Shown here one piece after another: positions 19,965 through 28,978 of a stretch of 64,000 nucleotides of DNA (position 1 is the stretch's first letter; the number at the start of each line of letters is the position of its first letter). This DNA is from an uncultured Bryobacteraceae bacterium (GTDB lineage: Bacteria > Acidobacteriota > Terriglobia > Bryobacterales > Bryobacteraceae): positions 53,846 to 117,845 of the forward strand of contig CALKXJ010000026.1 in NCBI GenBank assembly GCA_938003835.1. The letters run 5' to 3'. The position numbers and the translations under genes are program-made. Below the pieces are notes generated by a model. That model searched no databases and was not told the origin of the DNA. It saw only the letters and a program-made list of their open reading frames with translations.

Positions 19965-21472
19965 GACTCACCCGCAGGCAATGGCTCAGCTCAGCGGCAG
20001 CCGCCTGGAGCGGCTGCCGGCGCCCGCGCGATCAGCGCCCCAACATCCTGTTTGCCATCTCCGACGATCAGTCCTTTCCGCACACCTCGGCCGCCGGCGA
20101 CCGCTTGGTGCGCACCCCGGCCTTTGACCGCGTCGCCGAGCGCGGCGTGCTCTTCACCAACGCCATCAGCAACTCGCCCGGTTGTGCCCCTTCGCGCGCC
20201 GCCATCCTCACCGGCCGCAGTCATTGGCAGCTCGAAGAGGCGGGCACGCACGCCAGCTACTTCCCGACCAAGTTCGAGGTCTACCCGGATCTGCTCGCCC
20301 GCGCCGGCTACCACGTAGGCCACACGGGCAAGGGCGCCGGCCCGGCAAACTTCGAGGGCTGGAAACACAATCCGGCCGGGCCGGCCTACCAGCAGCGCGA
20401 GGCACCGGAAGCGCCTCGCGGCATCTCCAGGAACGATTACGCGGCCAACTTCGCCGACTTCCTCAAAGCCCGGCCCACCGGAGCTCCCTTTTGCTTCTGG
20501 TACGGTGCCACCGAGCCGCACCGGCCGTTCCAGCAGGGCATCGGGCTCGAATCGGGCAAGCGCCTCGACGACGTTCTCGTGCCGCCGTTTCTGCCCGACG
20601 CCGCCGAGGTCCGCTCGGACATGCTCGACTACTATTTCGAGATTGAGCACTTCGACCGGCACCTCGGGCGGATGCTGGACCTGCTCGAGGAGGCGGGCGA
20701 GCTCGACAACACGCTCGTGGTGGTGACCTCCGACAACGGCATGGCCTTTCCGCGGGCCAAGGCCACGCTCTACGAATACGGCATCCATCTGCCGCTGGCG
20801 GTCTGCTGGCCGGCGCAAGCTTCCGGCGGCCGGCGCGTCGAGGATCTGATCAGCTTCACCGACCTCGCGCCCACGTTTTTGGAAGCCGCCGGCCTTCAGC
20901 CGACGCCCGGGATGACTGGCAAAAGCTTCCTCGACGTGCTGCGATCCGGAAAAAGCGGCGCAGTCGACGCCTCGCGCCGGCGCGCTCTGAGCGGCCGCGA
21001 GCGCCACTCCCATGCCCGCTTCGACAACCTCGGCTACCCGGCGCGCGCCCTGCGGACCAAAGAGTTCCTCTACATCCGCAACTTCGCGCCCGAGCGCTAT
21101 CCGGCGGGCGACCCGGAGGGCTACTACGACATTGACGCCTCCCCTACCAAGAAATACTTGCTCGAGAACCGCCATCGGCCGGCCGTCAGGGAGCTCTTCG
21201 AGCTCACCTGTGGCAAGAACCCGCCCGAGCAGCTCTACGCCATCGGCAGCGACCCGGGCTGCCTGCGCAACCTCGCTGGGTTAGCCGAGTTCAAGATCGT
21301 GCTTGAAGAGCATCGCCGGGAACTCGAAACCGTGCTGCGCGAACAGCAGGACCCGCGCGTTCTGGGCCGCGGCGACATCTTCGAAAGCTACCCCCGCTTC
21401 CAGGTAATGCGACCCGAGCTCGGCGGCTTCGCCGAGCAAGGTAAGTACAACCCGAAATATCAGCTCGATTAG
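19961..21472 (+). CDS. Formylglycine-dependent sulfatase, probably Tat-exported lipoprotein
   Basis: A 503-residue arylsulfatase-type enzyme that cleaves sulfate esters outside the cytoplasm. The N-terminus has a twin arginine (residues 5-6) and a lipobox-like SGC (Cys19). The sulfatase core is clear: metal ligands in SDDQ (34-37), the maturation motif CAPSR (75-79) with Cys75 to be converted to formylglycine, GRSHWQ, HVGHTGK, TSDNGM, and the late YEYGIHLPLAVCWPA block with FTDLAPTFLEAAGL. The formylglycine-generating enzyme is not in the window. Members of this family often remove sulfate from polysaccharides. The GTG start overlaps the mscS-type gene by 4 bp. Confidence 0.92.
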   Translation: MRLTRRQWLSSAAAAWSGCRRPRDQRPNILFAISDDQSFPHTSAAGDRLVRTPAFDRVAERGVLFTNAISNSPGCAPSRAAILTGRSHWQLEEAGTHASYFPTKFEVYPDLLARAGYHVGHTGKGAGPANFEGWKHNPAGPAYQQREAPEAPRGISRNDYAANFADFLKARPTGAPFCFWYGATEPHRPFQQGIGLESGKRLDDVLVPPFLPDAAEVRSDMLDYYFEIEHFDRHLGRMLDLLEEAGELDNTLVVVTSDNGMAFPRAKATLYEYGIHLPLAVCWPAQASGGRRVEDLISFTDLAPTFLEAAGLQPTPGMTGKSFLDVLRSGKSGAVDASRRRALSGRERHSHARFDNLGYPARALRTKEFLYIRNFAPERYPAGDPEGYYDIDASPTKKYLLENRHRPAVRELFELTCGKNPPEQLYAIGSDPGCLRNLAGLAEFKIVLEEHRRELETVLREQQDPRVLGRGDIFESYPRFQVMRPELGGFAEQGKYNPKYQLD

Positions 21473-21526
21473 GGCCTCCGCGCCGGCTGGAAATTGGGGA
21501 TTGAGTATACTGTCCCCGATTTCGAT

Positions 21527-24500
21527 TCAGAAGCGCCAGCGCAAATGGAGCTGGCCCTGCCGCGGCACGCCCGCCGGCAAGAACACATGCGTCGAGGTGA
21601 TCGTGCCGCCCGCGGCCACGTTCACCGTCATGTTGGGCTGACCGAAATTGACGTGATTGAGGATGTTGACGAAGCTGGCGCCCAGCTCGAGCTGGCGGCC
21701 CTCCCCGACGGCGAAGCGCTTGGCCACGCCCGCGTTGAAGACGATGTAGCCCGGACCCTCGACAATGTTGCGCCCGGCGTTGCCGAAACGCCCCCCCGAG
21801 GGAACCGCAAAGGCGCTGCGGTCGTACCAGGCGGCCAGCGTCTTCGGATAGCTGAGCGGCCCCACCACGTCCGGCCGGCCGCCGATCGTGTTGGTGTTCG
21901 ACGGATCGGCGCCCGTGAACTGCGGGTTCAGCCAGTGGCCCGTGCTCAGATTGAGCAGAACGTTCACCTGCCAGCCGCCCCACAGCCGCCCCTTGCCGAA
22001 CGGCAGCTCATAGAGCGCCTGGTTCATCCACTGGTGGCGCGGCACCGAGTAGACGTTGGCTCGCTCGCGCGCCCGATCGTAGGCATTCTCGATTAGCGTG
22101 TTGATGTCGGCATTGTTGGTATCGTCCACCTCGCTCAACTGCTTGGCCCAAATCCAGGTGGAGGAGAGCTGGAGGCCGCCCTCGAAGCGCCGGGTGAGGC
22201 CGAGCTGCATGCCCTGATAGCTGTTGTTGGCTCCGTTGTCGGCAAAGGTGATGTTGTTGTAGGCGGGGAAGGGGCGGCGGGATTGCGCAAACGGTTGGCT
22301 GGAGGCCCGCGGCTGATTCAGGTTCCGCATGTAGGCAAGTTGCGTCCCCTTGGTGCCGATGTAGCTCAATCGCAGGCCGAGATGGCGCGCCAGCTCCCGC
22401 TCGATGGTCAGCGAGTACTGAAGCGCATAGGCGTTGCGCAGGCCCGGAACCAGTCCCGCCGAGTTCAGCGTCCCGGTCAAGCCCGGCACGGCAAACGGCG
22501 AGGCCAGCCTAAACAGCGGCTGGTTGTTGGCGAAGGCGTTGGTCGCCGTCGTGGAGACGGCGAACGGCCCGGCGACCTGATTGGCCAAGGCTGCGACCGA
22601 GTAGGGCGCATAGTAGATCCCCGCGCCGCCGCGCAGCACGGTCCTGCCCGAGGAATCGAGCCGATAGGAGAAGCCGAGGCGAGGCGCCCAGTTGTTCTTG
22701 TCGGCGCGCCGCAGCGAGCGCCCGAGACCGACATCGCCGGCCGTCTGGATCGGGAGCGCGGCCGGATAGAATGGACTCATCAGCCGCCGCGCCTCGGCCG
22801 AAGCCAGCACCACCGCCCCGGTCTCCGGGTTGAAGTTGAAGAAATTGTCGTCGCGCGCCACCGGCGGCTGGTTGAACTCGTACCGCACGCCGTAGCTCAG
22901 GCTGAGCCGCGCATTCAGCTTGAAATCGTCCTGGACATAGAAGGCCACGTCGGACCAGCGGAAATACTGCGCGGCCCACGGATCCAGGCGCACCACCGAC
23001 GTCGGCACCCCCAGCAGGAAATCGCCGTAAGGCTGCCCGGTGAAACGATTGGTGAAGGAGAAATCGCCGAACAGAGCCGGGTTCGACGTCACGTGCCGGT
23101 TCACGAACCAGTTGATGTATTCGACTCCGGCCTTGAGCGTATGCCGGCCGGCCACCTTTGTCAGATGGTCGGCAAGCTGCCAGTGCCCGTCGATCACCGG
23201 ATTGAGCAGAATCTGCGTGAAGACGCTCAAGCCCGAGATGTTGAAGCGCGGCACGCCCGGAGCTCCGGGCCGCGGCGGCAACCCCCGAATTCCGATCCGA
23301 TCGAGCAGCTCCTGCCCCTTGACATTGGCCGACGATGACGACTCGAGCTGCACCACTCCGCCCCGGAACTCGTTGAAGACCGTCGGCCCCAGCGTCCAGG
23401 TGTGCCCCACGGTGAAGAAGTGCATCTTGCGCAGATTTTGCGAGGTGCCCACCGTCACCGGAGGCAGCGTGCTGCGGGCGCCGGGAATGTCGTAGTCGTC
23501 GTGCTTGTACTGATAGCGCACGAACAGGCTTTGGGCCGATCTCCACTGGTGGTCGATGCGCCCCTCGGCGATACGGTGAAACTCCGGCCCGTTGAACGAG
23601 GCCCGGTAGTTGCCCGCCGTCAGCGTCTCCGGTCCGAAGTTCGGAAGCGGAAACAGCAACGACTGGGCGCGGCCTGCCTCCGGCGCAATCAGCGAGGCCG
23701 GAATCTGATTGTTTGGAAACGGCTGGCCGCCGGCAAACGGGTTGCGCACCGCAGCCGGGAAGATTCCGTTGCGCTGGGCCAGGGTCGGCACGTTCGAGAC
23801 GAACGTATAGCTGCGCACCCCGTCGATGAGCTCCGCCGTCGCGAAAAAGAACGTCTTGTCGCGGCGTAGCGGCCCGCCGACGGATCCGCCGTAGTCGTGC
23901 AGGTTCTGGAACGGCCGCGCCGTCTGGAAGGGATTGCGCGCATCGAGCGCGGCGTTCTTGACGTACCAGAACACCGACCCGTGCAGTTCGTTCGAGCCGC
24001 TCCGGGTCACCGTCGTCACCGCGCCCAAACCCCCGAACTCCGCCCGATTGGTCACCAGGCTCGCCGTGAACTCCTCGACCGACTCCATCGAAGGTTGCGA
24101 GACGGGATCGGGGCTAGAGAAATTGCCGAAGTTGGTGTGGATGCCATCGACTTTGAGGCGCAGCCCGTTGGGGCCCGAGCCCGGCGCCATCCAGTAGGCG
24201 CCCGAGCCCATCTGCACGACACCCGGAATCGCCAGCGGCATCAGGTTGGCGATGAGACCCGAGTCGCCGGCGTTGTTGTAGACGCTGCGCAGGTTTGTGG
24301 GAAGCTCGAGAATCTGGCGCGAGCTGAGCAGCACGCCGACACTGGGCGTCTCGGCCTGCACCACCGGCGAAGCGGCCTCGGTTACCGTTACCTGCTCGGC
24401 CGCGGTGGCGAGAGAAAACCGCAGATCCTGACGCACCGTGCGGAAAGCTGCCACCGGGAAGGCCGGAACCTCCAGCCGGCTGAAGCCGGGCGCCTCCGCC

Positions 24501-24721
24501 GCCAGCGTATACTCGCCGGGCGGCAGGTTCGGGAACAGATAGTGGCCCGCCGCGTTCGTCTGGGTCTCCCAGCGCACGCCCGTCGCCCGGTTCTCGAGCA
24601 CCACCCTGGCCGAGGGCACGGGAGCTTCGCTGGGATCGAGCGCCAGCCCGGTCACGGTGCCGAGCGGCGATTGGGCCCACACGAGGACAGCAAACGCCAC
24701 CAACGCGCAAATCAGTTTCAT
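21527..24721 (-). CDS. Oar-like TonB-dependent outer-membrane receptor
   Basis: A 1064-residue outer-membrane protein with a signal peptide (MKLICALVAFAVLVWAQ). An N-terminal carboxypeptidase-regulatory-like domain (GTVTGLALDPSEAPVPSA to YLFPNLPPGEYTLAAEAPGF) is followed by a plug-like domain (QVTVTEAAS, LELPTN, GLRLKVDGIHTN, VTTVTRSGSNELHGS) and a long beta-barrel ending in Trp-Arg-Phe. This architecture is greatly expanded in Solibacter-type acidobacteria, where it is thought to import oligosaccharides or other polymers. No SusD partner is nearby. A strong TTGACG-N18-GATAAT promoter places transcription start close to ATG 24721, which also begins the signal peptide; an upstream in-frame start at 24757 is inside the -35. 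Confidence 0.88.
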   Translation of the reverse strand: MKLICALVAFAVLVWAQSPLGTVTGLALDPSEAPVPSARVVLENRATGVRWETQTNAAGHYLFPNLPPGEYTLAAEAPGFSRLEVPAFPVAAFRTVRQDLRFSLATAAEQVTVTEAASPVVQAETPSVGVLLSSRQILELPTNLRSVYNNAGDSGLIANLMPLAIPGVVQMGSGAYWMAPGSGPNGLRLKVDGIHTNFGNFSSPDPVSQPSMESVEEFTASLVTNRAEFGGLGAVTTVTRSGSNELHGSVFWYVKNAALDARNPFQTARPFQNLHDYGGSVGGPLRRDKTFFFATAELIDGVRSYTFVSNVPTLAQRNGIFPAAVRNPFAGGQPFPNNQIPASLIAPEAGRAQSLLFPLPNFGPETLTAGNYRASFNGPEFHRIAEGRIDHQWRSAQSLFVRYQYKHDDYDIPGARSTLPPVTVGTSQNLRKMHFFTVGHTWTLGPTVFNEFRGGVVQLESSSSANVKGQELLDRIGIRGLPPRPGAPGVPRFNISGLSVFTQILLNPVIDGHWQLADHLTKVAGRHTLKAGVEYINWFVNRHVTSNPALFGDFSFTNRFTGQPYGDFLLGVPTSVVRLDPWAAQYFRWSDVAFYVQDDFKLNARLSLSYGVRYEFNQPPVARDDNFFNFNPETGAVVLASAEARRLMSPFYPAALPIQTAGDVGLGRSLRRADKNNWAPRLGFSYRLDSSGRTVLRGGAGIYYAPYSVAALANQVAGPFAVSTTATNAFANNQPLFRLASPFAVPGLTGTLNSAGLVPGLRNAYALQYSLTIERELARHLGLRLSYIGTKGTQLAYMRNLNQPRASSQPFAQSRRPFPAYNNITFADNGANNSYQGMQLGLTRRFEGGLQLSSTWIWAKQLSEVDDTNNADINTLIENAYDRARERANVYSVPRHQWMNQALYELPFGKGRLWGGWQVNVLLNLSTGHWLNPQFTGADPSNTNTIGGRPDVVGPLSYPKTLAAWYDRSAFAVPSGGRFGNAGRNIVEGPGYIVFNAGVAKRFAVGEGRQLELGASFVNILNHVNFGQPNMTVNVAAGGTITSTHVFLPAGVPRQGQLHLRWRF

Positions 24722-24727
24722 GATTCG

Positions 24728-24757
24728 ATTATCCCGGCCGGAAAAAGCGCGCGTCAA
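24728..24757 (-). promoter_or_regulatory. Sigma70-type promoter of the Oar-like receptor, leaderless
   Basis: On the minus strand TTGACG (24757-24752) and GATAAT (24733-24728) are separated by 18 bp. Only 6 bp lie between the -10 and ATG 24721, so the transcript would begin at or next to the start codon. Confidence 0.6.
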
Positions 24758-24795
24758 AAAGAGCCGGCTCGACCGCCTGTTAGGATGGAAGCAGG

Positions 24796-25506
24796 GTGCG
24801 CCTCAAAGTCCTGTTTTTCGGCATGCTCAAGGACATCACGGGCCTTGAAGCCGAGGAGGCCGAGTTTGAAGACGGCGCCGACCTCGGCTCGGTCTTTGGC
24901 CGTTACGCCGAGCGCTATCCCCGCCTGCGGGATTATGAAGCCAGCATCGTCATGGCGCGCAACCGCCAGTTCGCCTCGCGCCGCGAAGCGGTGGCCGAGG
25001 GCGATGAGGTAGCTTTCCTGCCTCCGGTGAGCGGCGGCGCCGGACCCTACCTGCGCGAGATTTCCGCCGAGGGGAATTTCTTCGCGCTGACGCGCGAGCC
25101 GATCGACACGCAGGCCATCCGCCAGTCCCTGGCCCGTCCTGACGACGGCGCCGTGGTCGTCTTCGAGGGAATCGTGCGGAACAACACGCACGGCCGGCCG
25201 ACCGAATATCTCGAATACCACTGCTACGAAGCCATGGCCGTGGAAATAATGGCGCGCATCGGCCGTGAAATCGCGGTCTCGCACCCCATCGGCCGCATCG
25301 CGATCGTGCACCGGCTGGGACGGCTGGCCATCGGCGAAACCAGCGTCGTCGTCGCCGTCGCCGCCCCGCACCGGCGCGCCGCCTTCGAGGCGGCGCTCGC
25401 CGGCATCGACCGGCTCAAGAAGGTGGTGCCGATCTGGAAAAAAGAGCACTTCGCCGGGGGCGAAGTCTGGGTCGAGGGGGACTGGGATGCGTCCCTCATC
25501 GAGTGA
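24796..25506 (+). CDS. MoaD-MoaE fusion: molybdopterin synthase in one chain
   Basis: Both subunits of molybdopterin synthase are in one 236-residue chain. The MoaD-like ubiquitin fold is residues 1-81 (KVLFFGMLKDITG, ending FLPPVSGG) and MoaE is about 88-236, with YHCYEAMAVEIM, HRLGRLAIGE and the catalytic-region VPIWKKEHF (Lys near 215). Normally the MoaD C-terminal Gly-Gly must be free to be adenylated and thiocarboxylated. Here it is internal (Gly80-Gly81, followed by AGPYLRE), as in the mycobacterial MoaX fusion, where cleavage after Gly-Gly is known. The GTG start has a GGATGGAAGCAGG site. A TAGGAT -10-like hexamer (24781-24786) lies just upstream. No other moa gene is in the window. 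Confidence 0.92.
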   Translation: MRLKVLFFGMLKDITGLEAEEAEFEDGADLGSVFGRYAERYPRLRDYEASIVMARNRQFASRREAVAEGDEVAFLPPVSGGAGPYLREISAEGNFFALTREPIDTQAIRQSLARPDDGAVVVFEGIVRNNTHGRPTEYLEYHCYEAMAVEIMARIGREIAVSHPIGRIAIVHRLGRLAIGETSVVVAVAAPHRRAAFEAALAGIDRLKKVVPIWKKEHFAGGEVWVEGDWDASLIE

Positions 25507-25513
25507 GTGAACG

Positions 25514-26464
25514 ATGAACCGGCGCGCGCGGGCGGCGCTACTGCTGCTGGCGGCAGCCCTCGGCCTGGCGGCTCAGCAGCCGCGCTTCCAGGTCGAGGTA
25601 CGCCTGGTCCGCCTGCTCGCGACGGTCAAGGACGCCCGCGGCGAGCCGGTGGGCGACCTCCGCAAGGAGGACTTTCTCATCTTCGACAGCGGCGTGCCCC
25701 AGGAGGTTGCCGTCTTCGAGCGGCACACCGAGACGCCGCTATCGGTGGCGCTGCTGGTCGACACCAGCGGCTCCATGGCCCGCAAGCTCAAGGAAGCCAA
25801 CGCCTCCGTGCTCGCGTTTCTGCGGGCCTTCTTCGCCGAAGGCCACCCCGAGGATGCCGTGGCGCTCTACAGCTTCAATCAGGACGTGACGCTCCAGGCC
25901 AACTTCACGCGCCGCGTCACGCGCCTGGAGAACGAGCTGCGCCGCCTGCGGGCCGAGGCCGGCACTTCGCTCTACGACGCCATCTATTTCGGAGCGCGCG
26001 CCCTGGAGAACCGCGAAGGCCGGCGCGTGATCCTGCTGGTGAGTGACGGCGCCGACACCACCAGCGTCAAGGAGTTCCGCGACGCCCTCGAGGCGGCGCA
26101 CAACGCCGACGCCGCCATCTACGGCGTGCTGATCATCCCCGTGGAGAGCGACCCGGGACGCCACATCGCCGGGGAGAACGCCCTGATCGGGCTGGCCACA
26201 GCCACCGGCGGCAAAGTCTTTCTGGCCACGCTGGGCGAGCGGCTGGACGCCGCCTTCGCCGAAATCCTGCGCGACCTGCGCACCCAGTATCTGCTCGGCT
26301 ACTACCCAAGAAATCTTCCCTACAGCAAGGAGCGGTTCCACCGCGTCGAGGTGCGGCTGCGCCGGCCGGATTTGCGGGTGATTACGCGCTCCGGCTATTA
26401 TGTGGAGTACGAGAGCGGAAGCGAGCCCGAACCGCCCTCACGGGGCCCGCTCCGCAAACCCTGA
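25514..26464 (+). CDS. VWFA-related Acidobacteria-type secreted protein
   Basis: A 316-residue protein with a signal peptide (MNRRARAALLLLAAALGLAAQQ). A small N-terminal beta region reads VRLLATVKDARGEPVGDLRKEDFLIFDSG, and the von Willebrand A domain has the MIDAS motif DTSGSM (about 82-87), TSLYDAI and LLVSDGADT. The C-terminal LRTQYLLGYYP and RVEVRLRRPDLRVITRSGYY are signature elements of the acidobacterial VWFA family (TIGR03436). Members are abundant in this phylum; their role is unknown, presumably metal-dependent protein-protein contact at the cell surface. The gene starts 7 bp after the moaDE stop and precedes the hfq-like gene by 13 bp, so the three are probably co-transcribed. Confidence 0.9.
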   Translation: MNRRARAALLLLAAALGLAAQQPRFQVEVRLVRLLATVKDARGEPVGDLRKEDFLIFDSGVPQEVAVFERHTETPLSVALLVDTSGSMARKLKEANASVLAFLRAFFAEGHPEDAVALYSFNQDVTLQANFTRRVTRLENELRRLRAEAGTSLYDAIYFGARALENREGRRVILLVSDGADTTSVKEFRDALEAAHNADAAIYGVLIIPVESDPGRHIAGENALIGLATATGGKVFLATLGERLDAAFAEILRDLRTQYLLGYYPRNLPYSKERFHRVEVRLRRPDLRVITRSGYYVEYESGSEPEPPSRGPLRKP

Positions 26465-26477
26465 GGCAGGAGAGCCT

Positions 26478-26735
26478 GTGGCCAAGAAAGCCAAACCTAA
26501 GGCGCCCAAGAAACGTGCGCCGGAGGTGACCCACGAAGAGGTCAAGTACATCAAGTACCTCATCGACAATCAGATCCCCATCCGCGTCCGGTTGACCGAC
26601 AACGAAGAAGTGCGGGGCACCATCGAGTATTACGACGCCTCCTTCATCCGCCTGACGCGCGAGGACGCGCCGAACCTGTTCATCTTCAAGCACGACATCA
26701 AGTACCTCTACGAGGAGCCGGAAGAGGCCGCCTGA
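26478..26735 (+). CDS. Hfq-like Sm-fold RNA chaperone (divergent, acidobacterial)
   Basis: An 85-residue protein with a very basic N-terminal tail (AKKAKPKAPKKRAP) and one Sm domain. A short helix (EVKYIKYLIDNQIP) is followed by the Sm1 strands (VRVRLTDNEEVRGTIEYYDASFIRLTRE) and an Sm2 strand, LFIFKHDIKYLYEE, where FKHDI replaces the YKHAI of E. coli Hfq and keeps the Lys-His pair that contacts poly(U) on the proximal face. The basic tail is longer than usual and sits on the opposite end from the acidic Hfq C-terminus. The GTG start at 26478 has GGAG 6-9 nt upstream. Its neighbours are the VWFA gene and suhB rather than the miaA-hflX context of proteobacteria. Confidence 0.75.
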   Translation: MAKKAKPKAPKKRAPEVTHEEVKYIKYLIDNQIPIRVRLTDNEEVRGTIEYYDASFIRLTREDAPNLFIFKHDIKYLYEEPEEAA

Positions 26736-26742
26736 GCCGGTG

Positions 26743-27564
26743 ATGCCCTCGTATCTGGAAGTGAGCATGGAGATCGCGCGCGAGGCGGGCGCGCTCCTGG
26801 TCACCTACTTCGACCGGAACATCGGCTACGAGTACAAGGCGGCGCACGATCTCATCACCGCCGCGGATCGCGCCTCCGAGGCGCTGGTGGTCGAGCGCCT
26901 GCGCTCTTACTTCCCTTCGCACGCCATCGTGGGCGAGGAGACCGGCGCCTATGCCGGGGCGTCCGACTACCGCTGGTATGTCGACCCGCTCGACGGCACC
27001 ACCAACTTCGCCCACGGTTTCCCGGTCTTCAACGTAACGCTCGCGCTCGAGCGGGCCGGCGAACTGATCACCGGCGTCATCTACGATCCCACCCGGCAAG
27101 AGATGTTCGCCGCCGAGCGCGGCTCCGGCGCCTGGCTCAACCAGCGGCGCATCCGCGTCTCGCGCGTGGAGAAGATCGAGGAGAGCCTGCTCGCCACGGG
27201 CTTCCCCAACTGGCGGCGCCACCAGGATATCAACGTCCACTTCTTCCATCAGGCGGCCATGCTCTCCCACGGGGTGCGCCGCGCCGGGGCTGCCGCGCTC
27301 GATCTGGCCTATGTCGCCTGCGGCCGCCTGGACGGCTACTGGGAGTTCGGGCTGAACCCGTGGGATGTCGCCGCCGGCGTGCTGCTCACGCGCGAGGCCG
27401 GAGGCTCGGTTACGACCATGCGCGGGGCCGCTTTTGACCTGCGCGCCCCCCATATCCTGGCCACCAACGGCCGCATTCACGCGGAACTTGAAACCCTATT
27501 TGCCGAGGTATTCGCCGGGCGTTATCGCGTTCCGCTGCCGACCGTGAGCGCCGCCGAAGGCTGA
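26743..27564 (+). CDS. suhB: Inositol-1-monophosphatase family protein
   Basis: Mg2+-dependent phosphatase of 273 residues from the IMPase/SuhB family, hydrolysing inositol phosphates or related sugar phosphates; the E. coli member also acts in rRNA antitermination. The metal-binding motifs are present in order: GEETG (first Glu ligands), DPLDGTTNFAHG (Asp ligands) and the C-terminal LNPWDVAAGVLLTREAGG (WD motif). ATG 26743 is preferred to the adjacent GTG 26740. The gene lies 7 bp after the hfq-like gene, probably in the same transcript. A gap of 92 bp with an AT-rich stretch separates it from the next gene. Confidence 0.92.
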   Translation: MPSYLEVSMEIAREAGALLVTYFDRNIGYEYKAAHDLITAADRASEALVVERLRSYFPSHAIVGEETGAYAGASDYRWYVDPLDGTTNFAHGFPVFNVTLALERAGELITGVIYDPTRQEMFAAERGSGAWLNQRRIRVSRVEKIEESLLATGFPNWRRHQDINVHFFHQAAMLSHGVRRAGAAALDLAYVACGRLDGYWEFGLNPWDVAAGVLLTREAGGSVTTMRGAAFDLRAPHILATNGRIHAELETLFAEVFAGRYRVPLPTVSAAEG

Positions 27565-27656
27565 TCGCGACGCCCGGCACCGGGAAACCGGCTCCGGCGG
27601 CCGAATCGGAATCCTTTACTTTCAACCATATATGGTGGTACCCTGAGTGACAACTC

Positions 27657-28961
27657 ATGCGTACGGTCGATCTAATTGAGCGCAAGCGCGACGGGGAGGA
27701 GCTGGCACCGGAGGAGGTCGGCGCCCTGTTTCGAGGCTATTTTGACAATCAGGTTCCGGACCATCAGATGGCCGCCTTCCTGATGGCCGTTCACCATTCG
27801 GGCATGTCGGACCGCGAGGTGGGCGCTATGACCGCCGCGCTGCTCGACTCCGGCCGGACGCTCGATTTGAGCTCGGTGCCTGGCACCAAGGTCAGCTTGC
27901 ATTCCACCGGGGGCGTGGGAGACAAAACCAGCCTGATTGCCGCTCCGCTGGCCGCGGCGAGCGGCGTCGTGGTGCCCGTCCTCGGGGACCGGGCCTTCGG
28001 CCATACCGGAGGCCTGCTCGACAAACTCGAGTCGATTCCCGGCTTCCGTACCGACCTGAGCTTCGACGAATTCCGGTCGCAGCTCAACCAGATCGGCCTG
28101 GTCTTCGTGCGTCCCTATGCCGAGCTGGCGCCGGCCACGGAGCGGCTAAAGGCGCTGGCGGAAGCCACGGCCACCGCCGACTCGACGCCGCTTCTGGCTG
28201 CCTCGATCATGGCCAGGCTGCTCGCCTCCTCGATCGACGCCGCCGTGCTCGACGTCAAGGTGGGCGCCGGGGCCTCCGTCGCCCGTCAGGTGGAGGCGCG
28301 CCGCATGGCGCAGTACATGGTGGCCATCGGGCGGCGGGCCAACCGGCGCGTGCAGGCCCTGATCACCGATATGAACCAGCCGCTCGGTTTCGCCATTGGC
28401 AACGCGCTCGAAGTCATGGAGGTTTCCCAGACGCTCCAGAACGTCGGCCCGACCGATCTGACGCGCCTGGCGCTCGAGCTCGCCGCGCGCATGATCTACC
28501 TGGGCGGCATCACCGCCACCATGGAGGAGGCCCGGGAGATGGCCCAGTCGAAGCTGCTCGACGGCTCGGGCTACCGGCGCCTGAAGGAAGTCATCGAGGC
28601 CCAGGGCGGCAACCCGCAGGTGCTCGACCGTTTCGATCTGCTCCCCAACGCGCTCGGGGCGCGCGAGATCACCTCGCCCCGGGGCGGCTATGTCAGTGCC
28701 GTCAACGCCGACGACATCGGCCGCGCCGCCGGCCGCATCGGCGCCGGGCGCCTCGCCAAGGACAGCGCGATCGATCCGGCCGTGGGCGTCGTGCTCGAAG
28801 TCAAGGTCGGCCAGCGTGTCGATGAGGGCGCCGTGCTGTGCCGCCTCTATTACACGCAGGAGGAAGGACTGGACGAGGCGGCCCAGGCCATCGAGGATGC
28901 TTTCCGCATCTCGACCCAGCGGCCCGAGGAGCGCGATCTGATCCTCGAAGTGGTGAGCTGA
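27657..28961 (+). CDS. Thymidine/pyrimidine-nucleoside phosphorylase
   Basis: Phosphorolysis of thymidine/uridine to base and (deoxy)ribose-1-phosphate in nucleoside salvage, 434 residues. Family blocks: DLIERKRDGEEL, DHQMAAFLMAV, the phosphate site HSTGGVGDKTSL, HTGGLLDKLESIPGF, AASIMARLLA, LDVKVGAGA, and the C-terminal swivel domain (GVVLEVKVGQRVDEGAVL). The family signature that usually reads SGRGLGHTGGTLDKLE is GDRAFGHTGGLLDKLE here, an unusual change in the pyrimidine-binding loop. Length and domains favour the Pdp/DeoA family, but substrate preference is not certain. The downstream agmatine genes follow by 17 bp. Confidence 0.9.
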   Translation: MRTVDLIERKRDGEELAPEEVGALFRGYFDNQVPDHQMAAFLMAVHHSGMSDREVGAMTAALLDSGRTLDLSSVPGTKVSLHSTGGVGDKTSLIAAPLAAASGVVVPVLGDRAFGHTGGLLDKLESIPGFRTDLSFDEFRSQLNQIGLVFVRPYAELAPATERLKALAEATATADSTPLLAASIMARLLASSIDAAVLDVKVGAGASVARQVEARRMAQYMVAIGRRANRRVQALITDMNQPLGFAIGNALEVMEVSQTLQNVGPTDLTRLALELAARMIYLGGITATMEEAREMAQSKLLDGSGYRRLKEVIEAQGGNPQVLDRFDLLPNALGAREITSPRGGYVSAVNADDIGRAAGRIGAGRLAKDSAIDPAVGVVLEVKVGQRVDEGAVLCRLYYTQEEGLDEAAQAIEDAFRISTQRPEERDLILEVVS

Positions 28962-28978
28962 ACCGGGGAAGAGCCTGC

